From: Bacteroidota bacterium
GTDB lineage: Bacteria; Bacteroidota; Bacteroidia; Chitinophagales; Chitinophagaceae
Direction of reading: 5' to 3'
Length of the DNA: 16,129 nucleotides
Assembly (NCBI GenBank): GCA_023433345.1
Contig: JAEZDA010000073.1
Span: 1 to 16,129, forward strand
The notes under the pieces were generated by a model, which was given only the letters and a program-made list of their open reading frames with translations, was not told the DNA's origin and made no database searches. Shown piece by piece: positions 7,605 through 15,166 of this stretch. Numbering within the stretch: the stretch's first letter is position 1; each line of letters opens with the position of its first letter. The position numbers and the translations under genes were made by a program.

Positions 7605-8894
7605 TCAGGCTTTCATTAATGCTTCAATTTCATCGGTGGTGATCGGTATATTTTTCATCAGGTCTTTATTGCCTGATTTCGTGATCCAGTAATTATTTTC
7701 GATCCTGATACCCATCGCTTCATCTTCAATATAAATTCCGGGTTCGATGGTGAAAACCATACCTGCTTTTATAGGCTCGGTCATGGTGCCAAGATCGTGT
7801 ACATCGATCCCTAAATGATGTGAAATGCCATGATACAGATATTTGCGATAGGCGCGATTATCCGGGTCTTCATTTCTTATATCTGATTTTTTCAGCAACC
7901 CTATCTTTTGAAAGATCACCGTTGCCTGATCTCCCACTTTTTCAGTGTATTCTTTGATACTTATCCCTGGTTTCAGAATGGAGGCGCAATAGCGATGCAG
8001 ATCCAGGCAGGCATTGTAAACCGTCTTCTGCCTCCTTGTGAACTTCCCGTTTACAGGCACCGTACGTGTGAGATCAGCATTATAACCGCCGTATTCCGCA
8101 CCGAAATCCATCAGCAACAGGTCGCCATCCTTACATTCAGCATTGTTAGATACGTAATGGAGTATGCGGGCATTGTCACCACTTGCTATAATGGAGCCAT
8201 ATGCAGGGCCTGCAGATCGTTGGCTTAAGAAGGAATGATAAATTTCCGCTTCAATTTCATACTCCATGATGCCGGGCTTAATAATCTTCAGCAGGCGACG
8301 GAACGTATTCTCCGTGATGTTCATGGCCTGTTGCATCACTTCAACTTCGAGGGCAGATTTCACGGCGCGCAGGTCGCGGAGTATCGGTGCGGAACGACGG
8401 TATTGATGCAAAGGATATCTGTCTTTCATTTCTTTTGCATAGCGATAATCGCGTACCGGAACGAGATTACTCTTCCGGTTGTTTTCATTGCTGTTGAGGT
8501 AAATTACATCATGCAGATGTATCCATGGCTGCAGCAATCCATCCAAAGCATCGAGCCATACAATTGTTTCTATACCGGATATGTCCGTGGCCTCCTTCGC
8601 GCGAAGCCGGAAGCCATCCCATTTTTCCTTCAACTCGTTAGGCCGAACAAGTACGAGCACTTCGCGGTAGCGCGGATCAGCATGACCCGGCATCAACACC
8701 AACATGGTGTCTTCCTGCTGGATACCTGTCAACCAGTATAAATCGGAATTTTGTTTGAAAGGATGGAGCGCATCACCGTTAGTTGGTAATTCATCATTAC
8801 TGTTGAAGATCGCGATGGAATTTTTTTCCATTCTCCCGGCAAACCTTTCCCGGTTCTGGCGAAAAATATCTCTATTAAGCGGAAGATGCTTCAT
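7605..8894 (-). CDS. pepP: Xaa-Pro aminopeptidase (aminopeptidase P, M24B)
   Basis: Cuts the N-terminal residue from peptides with proline in second position; cytoplasmic, two-metal enzyme. From the ATG at 8894 the product has 429 residues. An aminopeptidase-P N-terminal domain fills about 1-160. The pita-bread domain carries the five metal ligands: Asp263 (MDFGAEYGGYN), Asp274 (ADLTRT), His359 (HGISHHLG), Glu384 (TIEPG) and Glu399 (RIENN). A TTG codon nine bases further upstream, at 8903, is in frame, but the ATG is preferred because the protein then starts MKHLPLNRDIF, without the non-matching M-Y-I. The intergenic region to the divergent pckA is 185 bases. No clear -7 box was found for this gene. 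It probably leads the transcript continuing into pssA, purS and rsmI. Confidence 0.94.
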   Translation of the reverse strand: MKHLPLNRDIFRQNRERFAGRMEKNSIAIFNSNDELPTNGDALHPFKQNSDLYWLTGIQQEDTMLVLMPGHADPRYREVLVLVRPNELKEKWDGFRLRAKEATDISGIETIVWLDALDGLLQPWIHLHDVIYLNSNENNRKSNLVPVRDYRYAKEMKDRYPLHQYRRSAPILRDLRAVKSALEVEVMQQAMNITENTFRRLLKIIKPGIMEYEIEAEIYHSFLSQRSAGPAYGSIIASGDNARILHYVSNNAECKDGDLLLMDFGAEYGGYNADLTRTVPVNGKFTRRQKTVYNACLDLHRYCASILKPGISIKEYTEKVGDQATVIFQKIGLLKKSDIRNEDPDNRAYRKYLYHGISHHLGIDVHDLGTMTEPIKAGMVFTIEPGIYIEDEAMGIRIENNYWITKSGNKDLMKNIPITTDEIEALMKA

Positions 8895-9040
8895 GATATA
8901 CAATTCAGTGCTTCAATAATCTGCAATATACAGGTTTTGAGTACTTATACGTATATGAAACAGGCTTTCAGAAACCGTCGGCCGGCATTTCAATTTTAAT
9001 AATTGCCACGGGAACAACTGTCGTTTTATTTATCATTTAT

Positions 9041-9048
9041 TAACTTTG
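9041..9048 (+). promoter_or_regulatory. Candidate -7 promoter element of pckA
   Basis: TAACTTTG matches the Bacteroidota -7 consensus TAnnTTTG and lies 31 bases before the pckA ATG, a plausible leader length. The -33 position has no convincing TTG. A perfect 10-bp palindrome TATACGTATA at 8946-8955 lies about 85 bases upstream and may or may not be an operator. Confidence 0.5.
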
Positions 9049-9079
9049 CAACCTCACAAAAACATTAAATCAACCCGAA

Positions 9080-10684
9080 ATGTCTGCAACAACCATGTTA
9101 GTTCCACCGACAGCTGCTTTAGAGAAACTGGGAATAAAATCAACGAATAAAGTTCATTACCAGGAAAGTCCGTCAGAGCTTACCCAACATACCGTAAGCC
9201 GCGGTGAGGGTGAATTGAATGATACCGGGGCACTTGTAATTAAAACCGGCGAATTCACTGGCAGAAGCCCGAAAGATAAATTCATTGTTAAAGATGATAT
9301 CACCGGTGATACTGTAAACTGGAACGATTTCAATCTTCCTATCGAAGAAAAGTATTTCGACCAGATGTATGACAAACTGGTTGCGCACCTGAGTTCGCGT
9401 GAAATTTGGGTTCGTGATTGTTACGCTTGCGCAGATCCAAAATACAGGTTGAATATCCGGGTGGTGAATGAACTCCCTGCCAATAATCTTTTTGCTTATA
9501 ATATGTTTCTTCGCCCGACGGAATCTGAACTGGATAATTTCCAGGCAGACTGGCATATTCTGCAGGCGCCGACCTTCGTTGCAGATCCTAACACCGACGG
9601 TACAAGGCAGCACAACTTTGCCATGGTAAGTTTCAAGAAGCGTATCATAATGATCGGGGGAAGCGGGTATACGGGAGAAATGAAAAAAGGGATCTTCACC
9701 ATTCTGAATTATATTTTGCCGCATGATAAAAATGTACTGAGCATGCACTGCTCGGCTAACATGGGAAAAGACGGTGACACTGCTATATTCTTCGGCCTTA
9801 GCGGTACTGGTAAAACTACTTTAAGTGCCGACCCTAATCGTATGCTTATAGGAGATGACGAGCATGGATGGACCGATGATTCCGTTTTTAATTTTGAAGG
9901 CGGCTGTTATGCAAAGACAATTGACCTCAGCGAGGAAAAGGAGCCGGAAATTTATCATGCAATCCGCCCCGGGGCTTTGGTTGAAAACACCACATTTTTA
10001 CCCGGTACAAATAAGATAGACTTTGCGAGTAAAGAGATCACCGAAAACACGCGTGTTTCTTATCCATTAACTTTCATCAGTAATGCTCTGGAGCCGTCGA
10101 TAGGCAAAACTCCAAAAAATATTTTCTTCCTTACGGCGGATGCTTACGGCATTCTTCCCCCGATCAGCAAACTTTCCCCTGGTCAGGCTATGTACCAGTT
10201 CATCAGCGGTTATACGGCCAAGGTAGCGGGAACAGAGGCGGGAGTTAAGGAACCGACATCAACATTCTCCGCATGTTTCGGCGCACCCTTCCTTCCATTA
10301 CACCCTGGCAGGTATGCTGAAATGCTTGGTGAAAAAATGAGGAAGCATAATGTAAATGTATGGATGATAAATACCGGATGGAGCGGAGGGCCATATGGTG
10401 TTGGTCAGAGAATGAAGCTTCCCTACACAAGGGCAATGATAACTGCAGCGCTGGAAGGTAAGCTTGATAATGTAGAGTTTGAAGAACACCCGGTGTTTGG
10501 AATGCAAATGCCAACGGAATGCCCGGGGGTTCCATCGGAGGTATTAAACCCGCGCGAAACTTGGGCTGATAAAACTGCATATGATGAAAAAGCAAAAGAT
10601 CTGGCCAGCCAGTTCCGCAAGAATTTTGAAAAATATGCGAATGGTGTAAATGATGAAATACTGGCTGCAGCACCGAAAGCCTAA
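9080..10684 (+). CDS. pckA: Phosphoenolpyruvate carboxykinase (ATP)
   Basis: Converts oxaloacetate and ATP to phosphoenolpyruvate and CO2, the gateway of gluconeogenesis; it can run in the reverse, CO2-fixing direction in some anaerobes. The 534-residue length is normal. The ATP-type kinase-1a loop GLSGTGKTT is at 239-247 (Lys245, Thr246), followed by the metal site IGDDEHGW (257-264) and FNFEGGCYAK. Earlier GEFTGRSPKDKFIV (about 57-70) is the oxaloacetate-binding signature, and RPTESEL and GGSGYTGEMKKG are family-typical. It is monocistronic: its own candidate promoter lies upstream, and a strong intrinsic terminator sits about 20 bases after the stop. The neighbouring genes on both sides read the other way. 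Confidence 0.97.
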   Translation: MSATTMLVPPTAALEKLGIKSTNKVHYQESPSELTQHTVSRGEGELNDTGALVIKTGEFTGRSPKDKFIVKDDITGDTVNWNDFNLPIEEKYFDQMYDKLVAHLSSREIWVRDCYACADPKYRLNIRVVNELPANNLFAYNMFLRPTESELDNFQADWHILQAPTFVADPNTDGTRQHNFAMVSFKKRIIMIGGSGYTGEMKKGIFTILNYILPHDKNVLSMHCSANMGKDGDTAIFFGLSGTGKTTLSADPNRMLIGDDEHGWTDDSVFNFEGGCYAKTIDLSEEKEPEIYHAIRPGALVENTTFLPGTNKIDFASKEITENTRVSYPLTFISNALEPSIGKTPKNIFFLTADAYGILPPISKLSPGQAMYQFISGYTAKVAGTEAGVKEPTSTFSACFGAPFLPLHPGRYAEMLGEKMRKHNVNVWMINTGWSGGPYGVGQRMKLPYTRAMITAALEGKLDNVEFEEHPVFGMQMPTECPGVPSEVLNPRETWADKTAYDEKAKDLASQFRKNFEKYANGVNDEILAAAPKA

Positions 10685-10702
10685 ACGAAATTCCTTCTAC
10701 GC

Positions 10703-10735
10703 AAAAGAGCCGCTCGATGAGTGGCTCTTTTTATT
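10703..10735 (+). terminator. Intrinsic terminator of pckA
   Basis: AAAAGAGCC (10703-10711) pairs perfectly with GGCTCTTTT (10723-10731). The stem extends inward by a G-T wobble and CTC/GAG to a three-base loop, and T-rich sequence follows. The A-rich left side also gives it potential activity on the minus strand. Confidence 0.85.
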
Positions 10736-10877
10736 TATGAAGAATGTTTTACACTAAATCTTTTTATACTCTTTTCTTAGGGTGAAATAACTTCGAGGCA
10801 AGTGAAGCATTTCGTAATCCATTCGAAGGTGAAAACACCTCCAGAGGCTATTAGCAAATCAGCACATTTCTATTTCA

Positions 10878-11537
10878 TCAAATTACTTGTACCTCCGGAA
10901 TGTCACCTTCTACGATCAGCCTTCCTGCGGTTTTCGATTTTATTTCTTCCACGGATACGCCCGGGGCTCTCTCGAGAAGTTTAAATCCGTTTTCTGTCAC
11001 TTCAATGACCGCCAGGTCGCTTACAATTTTTTTCACGCAGCGTTTACCCGTCTACGGTAGTGTGCATGATGGAAGCAGTTTGCTTTCGCCTTTGGGGTTA
11101 GTGTGCATCATGGCCACAACAATGTTCTTTGCGCTTGCCACGAGATCCATCGCACCTCCCATTCCTTTCACCATTTTACCGGGGATCTTCCAATTAGCTA
11201 TATCTCCATGTTCACTCACCTCCATTGCTCCCAGTACGGTAAGGTCAACCTTTCCCGACCGGATCATTCCGAAGCTCATGGCGCTGTCGAAAAAAGCAGA
11301 GCCGGGCAGGGTTGTAATGGTTTGTTTACCCGCGTTGATCAGGTCAGGGTCTTCTTCGCCTTCAAAGGGAAAGGGCCCCATACCTAAGAGCCCGTTCTCG
11401 CTCTGCAGCACAACGCTGATGCCATCGGGAATGTAATTTGCAACCAGGGTGGGAATCCCGATTCCAAGGTTAACATAGTATCCATCCTGCAATTCCTTCG
11501 CAATGCGCTGGGCAATCTGGTTTTTATCTAATGCCAT
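10878..11537 (-). pseudogene. scoB: Succinyl-CoA:3-ketoacid CoA transferase subunit B, interrupted by an in-frame TAG
   Basis: Beta subunit of the class I CoA transferase that moves CoA from succinyl-CoA to acetoacetate. The first 161 codons give a normal N-terminal part, with the family signature LQSENGLLG holding the catalytic glutamate E47. Translation should then stop at TAG (11052-11054) right after PSCTLP. Ignoring that codon, the same frame continues for 57 residues as TGKRCVKKIVSDLAV and on to EGDIPEVQVI, ending at TGA (10878-10880). The full length would be about 219 residues, the usual family size. In this family CTLP is normally followed by L-T-G, so one T-to-A change of a TTG Leu codon explains the stop. 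No other lesion is visible. It is either a very recent pseudogene, a sequencing error, or, least likely, a read-through. scoA lies 36 bases upstream. Confidence 0.88.
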
Positions 11538-11573
11538 GATTCAAATATTTATAATGTTGTTTTTTGCTGGTCG

Positions 11574-12272
11574 TCAGGATCTTGTTCTTACTGTTCTTTG
11601 TTCGATCCTTTTTTCATAATTACTTCCCTGGAAGATACGATGCACATATATGCCTGGCGTATGAATTTCGTTGGGGTCCAATGAACCGGCTGGAACCAGC
11701 TCTTCCACTTCAGCGATTGTTATCTTTCCGGCCATTGCCATAAGTGGATTAAAATTTCGGGCGGTCTCTTTATAAATAAGGTTACCCATAGTGTCTCCCT
11801 TCCATGCCTTAACCAATGCAAAATCTGCATCGAAGGCCATTTCGAGCAGGTAATCCTTTCCATTAAAATTTCTTACCTCTTTACCTTCCGCAACTTCGGT
11901 TCCAACACCGGCAGGGGTGAAAACGGCCGGCATTCCATAACCGCTTGCCATGCATCTGGTTGCAAGCGTACCTTGGGGGATAAGTTCTACTTCAAGTTCG
12001 CCAGACAACAACTGCCTTTCGAACTCAGCGTTCTCTCCCACATAAGATGCTATCATCTTTTTTAATTGTCTTCCTTTCAACATCAAACCAATGCCAAAAT
12101 CATCCACGCCCGCATTGTTGGAGATACAGGTTAGATCATTCACCCGCATTTCCACCAGGGCCGCAATACAGTTTTCGGGAATTCCACAAAGGCCGAAGCC
12201 GCCCAGCATGATAACACTTCCGCTTTTGATATCACTCAGCGCATGAGTGGCATTTTCATAAACTTTTTTCAT
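11574..12272 (-). CDS. scoA: Succinyl-CoA:3-ketoacid CoA transferase subunit A
   Basis: Alpha subunit of the heteromeric class I CoA transferase, used to activate acetoacetate or to break down ketone bodies and polyhydroxybutyrate products. The 232-residue protein carries the CoA-transferase signature ending VIMLGGFGLCGIP (20-32), then LTCISNNAGVDDFG, KKMIASYVGEN (71-81), and the substrate-loop region IPQGTLATRC. The C-terminal IHTPGIYVHRIF is typical of ScoA. It begins seven bases after the DUF4296 stop and ends 36 bases before scoB, so it is probably in the coaBC transcript. The gene itself is intact; its activity depends on ScoB, which is truncated here. Confidence 0.95.
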   Translation of the reverse strand: MKKVYENATHALSDIKSGSVIMLGGFGLCGIPENCIAALVEMRVNDLTCISNNAGVDDFGIGLMLKGRQLKKMIASYVGENAEFERQLLSGELEVELIPQGTLATRCMASGYGMPAVFTPAGVGTEVAEGKEVRNFNGKDYLLEMAFDADFALVKAWKGDTMGNLIYKETARNFNPLMAMAGKITIAEVEELVPAGSLDPNEIHTPGIYVHRIFQGSNYEKRIEQRTVRTRS

Positions 12273-12279
12273 AATTATT

Positions 12280-12663
12280 CTATTGAACCTCGAGACGCAA
12301 AGAATCCCTGTACCAGGTCTCCCCTCTTCTTTTCTTGGGAGAAACCGCCTGATGTTGGGCCATTACGGAATCAAGTATCGGTATAAATATTTCAGAATTT
12401 GCCATATAGTGATCCAGGCTGCGGTAATATTCTTCACGCGTTACGCCGTGGCTTTTAAAAATCGATTCCTGCAGTAAGGCGTTCTCACGGGGAGGGTTAA
12501 ACGAAGAATCTCCCTGGCTTTTGGTAAAAACAAAAACATCGGCTTCCACTACATCCCACAACACGGATTCCATTTTTTCCGGAGGTAAAATTTTTCCGCC
12601 ATCATTTTTTCGTGAACAGGCGGATATTATAAGTAAAAGGAAAAATATCAGGCGATAGGTCAT
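12280..12663 (-). CDS. DUF4296 lipoprotein
   Basis: A 127-residue protein of unknown function. It starts with a lipoprotein signal: hydrophobic residues 5-13, then the lipobox I-S-A-C with C16 as lipidation site. The mature part contains the DUF4296 pattern PPEKMESVLWDVVEADVF (about 27-44), then a helix around ESIFKSHGVTREEYYRSLDHY and a basic tail with PKKRRGE. The family is restricted to Bacteroidota as far as I know. Its start overlaps the porD stop (ATGA), and scoA follows after seven bases. The overlap with porD suggests an envelope role, but this is inference. Confidence 0.85.
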   Translation of the reverse strand: MTYRLIFFLLLIISACSRKNDGGKILPPEKMESVLWDVVEADVFVFTKSQGDSSFNPPRENALLQESIFKSHGVTREEYYRSLDHYMANSEIFIPILDSVMAQHQAVSPKKRRGETWYRDSLRLEVQ

Positions 12664-13577
12664 TTCAATTCGTCCCTGTATTTTGTTGCGTTAGTAAGAT
12701 CGAGTTTGGCAAGCAATTCTCTCGCGCGCACTTTATCCTGAGGCATTGCCTTCTTAAATACATTGATCCATTCAGCAGATTTTCCCTGGAAAAAGAACTG
12801 GTTGATCATCGTATTCGGGTTATCGTTATTAAAACTTTCCAGCAGTGTTAGCACATTCAATAATTCGGCGCGGGCTACTTTTTCATCTTCGTACAATTTA
12901 TCCATGCCGAGGCGATAATAATTGTAATACACATCATGCATTACATTATACCTTGTGTTGATCATGTTTTCCACCAGCCAATAACGGTTTCTCACATCAT
13001 CAAATGGTTTCCATCCTGTGATTCCGCGACCATCAGGGGCATTGTTTACAATGTTCTGCGCCTTTTGGAAATAAGGAACGCCACCTTTCAGTGAAAAAGA
13101 ATTATAATCGAAACCGAGCACAAGGTTAGCATAATAAGCAAAGACCGCTGTGAGATTAGAAACAAGAGGATCAGACCCTGAAACACGGTTATCATTAAAT
13201 TCCAGTTGTTGAAATTCAACATACTTAAATACTACGCTTTCATCCTTAAAGTTTATGAGAGGGCTTTGGTAGCTTGAATTGAAAACAGGCCGTGCAGCCT
13301 GGATGGTGAGTTGTGCCGAATATACGTTTTGCTCCTGCGTAGGCTCAACATTAAGCAGAAAGTTGCAATCAATTTTTTCTGCAGGATCGAAGCCGTCTGA
13401 AGACCATTTCCTGTTGTTCATGAAATTATTGAGTGCAGTTTGCAGGGTGGTGAATGTATTTCTGTTCACATTATTGCCGACGCGGTTGGCAACAACTGAA
13501 ACCCTTGCATTCAATTCCTGCGAGAAACCCTGAACCTGCATGAATACCAGCAATATGATAATTCTGAATTTAGTCAT
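12660..13577 (-). CDS. porD: DUF4835 family protein, PorD (type IX secretion-associated)
   Basis: A 305-residue exported protein. An N-terminal signal peptide (MTKFRIIILLVFMQVQGFSQ) precedes the mature start at about ELNARVSV. The family hallmarks are TFTTLQTALNNFMNNRKW (about 41-58), SSYQSPLINF, FKYVEFQQLEFN and AVFAYYANLVLGFDYNSFSLKGG. The family is annotated as PorD, linked to type IX secretion in Porphyromonas; the direct role is less well defined than for the core Por proteins. The gene order coaBC-porD is conserved in many Bacteroidota from general knowledge. The start overlaps the coaBC stop by eight bases, and DUF4296 overlaps its own stop. Family secure; function in this organism inferred. 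Confidence 0.88.
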   Translation of the reverse strand: MTKFRIIILLVFMQVQGFSQELNARVSVVANRVGNNVNRNTFTTLQTALNNFMNNRKWSSDGFDPAEKIDCNFLLNVEPTQEQNVYSAQLTIQAARPVFNSSYQSPLINFKDESVVFKYVEFQQLEFNDNRVSGSDPLVSNLTAVFAYYANLVLGFDYNSFSLKGGVPYFQKAQNIVNNAPDGRGITGWKPFDDVRNRYWLVENMINTRYNVMHDVYYNYYRLGMDKLYEDEKVARAELLNVLTLLESFNNDNPNTMINQFFFQGKSAEWINVFKKAMPQDKVRARELLAKLDLTNATKYRDELK

Positions 13578-14757
13578 TGGAAAGAATCGTGTTTATTATA
13601 TCTGCTGCAACAGCCCGTTTACTTTTTATTTCAAATGGAAAACGCCTGCCCTTCCTGTCAAAAATAGTGATTTTGTTAGTGTCTGTTCCGAAGCCTGCGC
13701 CTTCATCCCTGAGAGAATTCAGTACAATGTAGTCTGCATTTTTTGCCTGCAGCTTTTTCAATGCATTCTCCTCTTCATTAAATGTTTCAAGTGCAAAACC
13801 AACAAGCAACTGTCCATCTTTTTTGGAAGCTCCGAGAGCTTTTAAGATATCCGGCGTTTTGGTAAGTTCGAGAACCAGTGAGTCTGAATTTTTTTTGATC
13901 TTTTCTGTGGCGGCTTCAACAGGGCGATAATCTGCAACAGCAGCTGAAAGAATTGCTATATCAGCATCAGGGAAATATTTCAGACAAACCTCGTGCATTT
14001 CCTCTGCAGTTTTCACATGAACCACATTCACGCCGGCGGGAGCTTCTGCAGAACCCGGCCCCATTACCAGCGTCACTTCAGCGTTACGTTCACGAAAAAC
14101 TTCTGCTAATGCGACTCCCATTTTACCGGTACTGAAATTTCCTATAAATCTTACCGGATCAATCGGTTCATAAGTTGGTCCCGCCGTGATCAGCACCTTC
14201 TTACCTGCGAGTTGATCGTTCATGGAGAATTTACTTTGAAGTAATTCCAGAATCTCTTCAGGTTCTGCCATTCTTCCTTCTCCATTTAAACCGCTGGCCA
14301 GTTCTCCCCTGCTCACCGGAATAACTTCATTTCCGTAAGAAATAATTTTTCGAATATTCTCTTTCGTAGATTGGTGAAGCCACATGTCTTCGTCCATTGC
14401 AGGCGCAACAATCACCGGACAGGTTGCGGAAAGATAAACGGCCATCAATAAGTTATCGCATAGGCCGTTGGCCATTTTGGCCAGGGTGTTACAACTTAAC
14501 GGAGCGATCAGCATTACGTCTGCCCATCTCCCAAGCATTACGTGGTTAGCCCAGGAATCGTTCTCCGCCAGGTCGTGAAGTACAGGATTTTTTGAAAGGG
14601 TGGCCAAGGTAAGGGGAGAAACGAATTCCTTCGAAGACGGCGTCATTATCACTTTCACTGTTGCGCCTGCTTTTACCAGCAAACGCACCAGAGAGGCTGT
14701 TTTATAGGCCGCGATACTTCCTGATACACCTATTAAAATTTTCCTGTTCTTCAGCAT
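13570..14757 (-). CDS. coaBC: Bifunctional phosphopantothenoylcysteine decarboxylase/phosphopantothenate-cysteine ligase
   Basis: Joins cysteine to 4'-phosphopantothenate and decarboxylates the product to 4'-phosphopantetheine, two steps of CoA synthesis in the cytoplasm. The 395-residue fusion has the FMN-binding CoaC half (GVSGSIAAYKTA 10-21, active-site His72 in WANHV, substrate motif PAMDEDM 119-125) and the CoaB half (TAGPTYEPIDPVRFIG from 191, NFSTGKMG 207-214, AAVADYRP 272-279 and the nearby lysines of EKIKK). At the flap, the Cys of the E. coli enzyme is replaced by ASGLNGEGRM, a form I believe is common in this phylum. The start is fixed by the N-terminal match; it comes immediately after the T-tract of a terminator-like hairpin. 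The stop overlaps porD. Confidence 0.96.
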   Translation of the reverse strand: MLKNRKILIGVSGSIAAYKTASLVRLLVKAGATVKVIMTPSSKEFVSPLTLATLSKNPVLHDLAENDSWANHVMLGRWADVMLIAPLSCNTLAKMANGLCDNLLMAVYLSATCPVIVAPAMDEDMWLHQSTKENIRKIISYGNEVIPVSRGELASGLNGEGRMAEPEEILELLQSKFSMNDQLAGKKVLITAGPTYEPIDPVRFIGNFSTGKMGVALAEVFRERNAEVTLVMGPGSAEAPAGVNVVHVKTAEEMHEVCLKYFPDADIAILSAAVADYRPVEAATEKIKKNSDSLVLELTKTPDILKALGASKKDGQLLVGFALETFNEEENALKKLQAKNADYIVLNSLRDEGAGFGTDTNKITIFDRKGRRFPFEIKSKRAVAADIINTILSND

Positions 14758-14783
14758 AAAAAAAACGACGGCAAGCGCCGTCG
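14758..14783 (-). terminator. Terminator-like hairpin directly before coaBC
   Basis: On the minus strand a perfect 7-bp stem CGACGGC/GCCGTCG (14783-14777 with 14772-14766) with a four-base GCTT loop is followed by eight T residues (14765-14758). The coaBC ATG begins on the next base. The shape is that of an intrinsic terminator after rpoZ (stop 41 bases upstream of the stem), or of an attenuator or translation-blocking hairpin for coaBC. Confidence 0.75.
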
Positions 14784-14824
14784 GTAAAATTATAGTTTCT
14801 TATGTAAAAGAAATTGAAATGTTG

Positions 14825-15166
14825 TTAGCTGAAAAGATCCTCATCGTTCTGACGGAAGTAAACTTTTTCTTCCAAAAATTCTGTTGTTGCAAGTAAAGCA
14901 GGATTAGGCATGCGCTCATAAGCACGTGAGATCTCGATCTGCTCCTTGTTTTCATGAATTTCCTCAAGACTGTCAGTGTGGCTTGCGAACTCTTCAAGTT
15001 TGTTGTGCAATTCTTCCTTTATTGTAATGTTGATCTGGTTCGCCCTTTTTGCAATGATCGCAATTGATTCGTAAAGGTTGCCGGTCTTTTCCTTTATTTC
15101 AGAAAGTTTTTTAGGCTCAACAACACTGCTTGTATTAGAGCTTAGCTGACGACGGATTTTGCTCAT
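14825..15166 (-). CDS. rpoZ: DNA-directed RNA polymerase subunit omega (Bacteroidota form)
   Basis: Small subunit that helps assemble RNA polymerase. The 113-residue product matches the Bacteroidota omega type: a short basic N-terminus, then GNLYESIAIIAKRANQIN (about 29-46), which corresponds to the conserved helix region of omega, followed by IKEELHNKLEEF. The segment RAYERMPNPALLATTEFLEEKVYF (about 80-104) is a hallmark of this lineage's version. It sits between bamD and coaBC, as in many relatives. Its start overlaps the bamD 3' end by 32 bases, an unusually long overlap. A stem-loop with a T-tract follows the stop. I am fairly sure of the family, though bacterial omega is short and divergent. 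Confidence 0.87.
   Translation of the reverse strand: MSKIRRQLSSNTSSVVEPKKLSEIKEKTGNLYESIAIIAKRANQINITIKEELHNKLEEFASHTDSLEEIHENKEQIEISRAYERMPNPALLATTEFLEEKVYFRQNDEDLFS

Noticed and set aside
8235..8741. A 168-codon open frame on the plus strand inside pepP
   Set aside because: It lies wholly antisense to a well-supported aminopeptidase P gene with all metal ligands, and its translation shows no recognisable domain.
8901..8903. TTG codon as a possible earlier start of pepP
   Set aside because: The in-frame ATG nine bases later gives the family-like N-terminus; the three extra residues have no support.
8946..9002. Perfect palindrome TATACGTATA and a 14-codon frame (ATG at 8955) between pepP and pckA
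   Set aside because: One 10-bp palindrome in AT-rich DNA and a very short frame without a ribosome site are not enough to claim an operator or leader peptide.
9173..9748. A 191-codon open frame on the minus strand inside pckA
   Set aside because: It is antisense to the conserved PEP carboxykinase sequence and shows no family motifs; long antisense frames are common in conserved genes.
10827..10840. Small hairpin AGGTG-AAAA-CACCT downstream of scoB
   Set aside because: A 5-bp stem without a T-tract on the minus strand is too weak to be called a terminator.
10900..11436. A 178-codon plus-strand frame covering the scoB break
   Set aside because: It has low-complexity Ser/Thr/Pro-rich composition and is the complement of a clear ScoB reading frame, including the part after the TAG.
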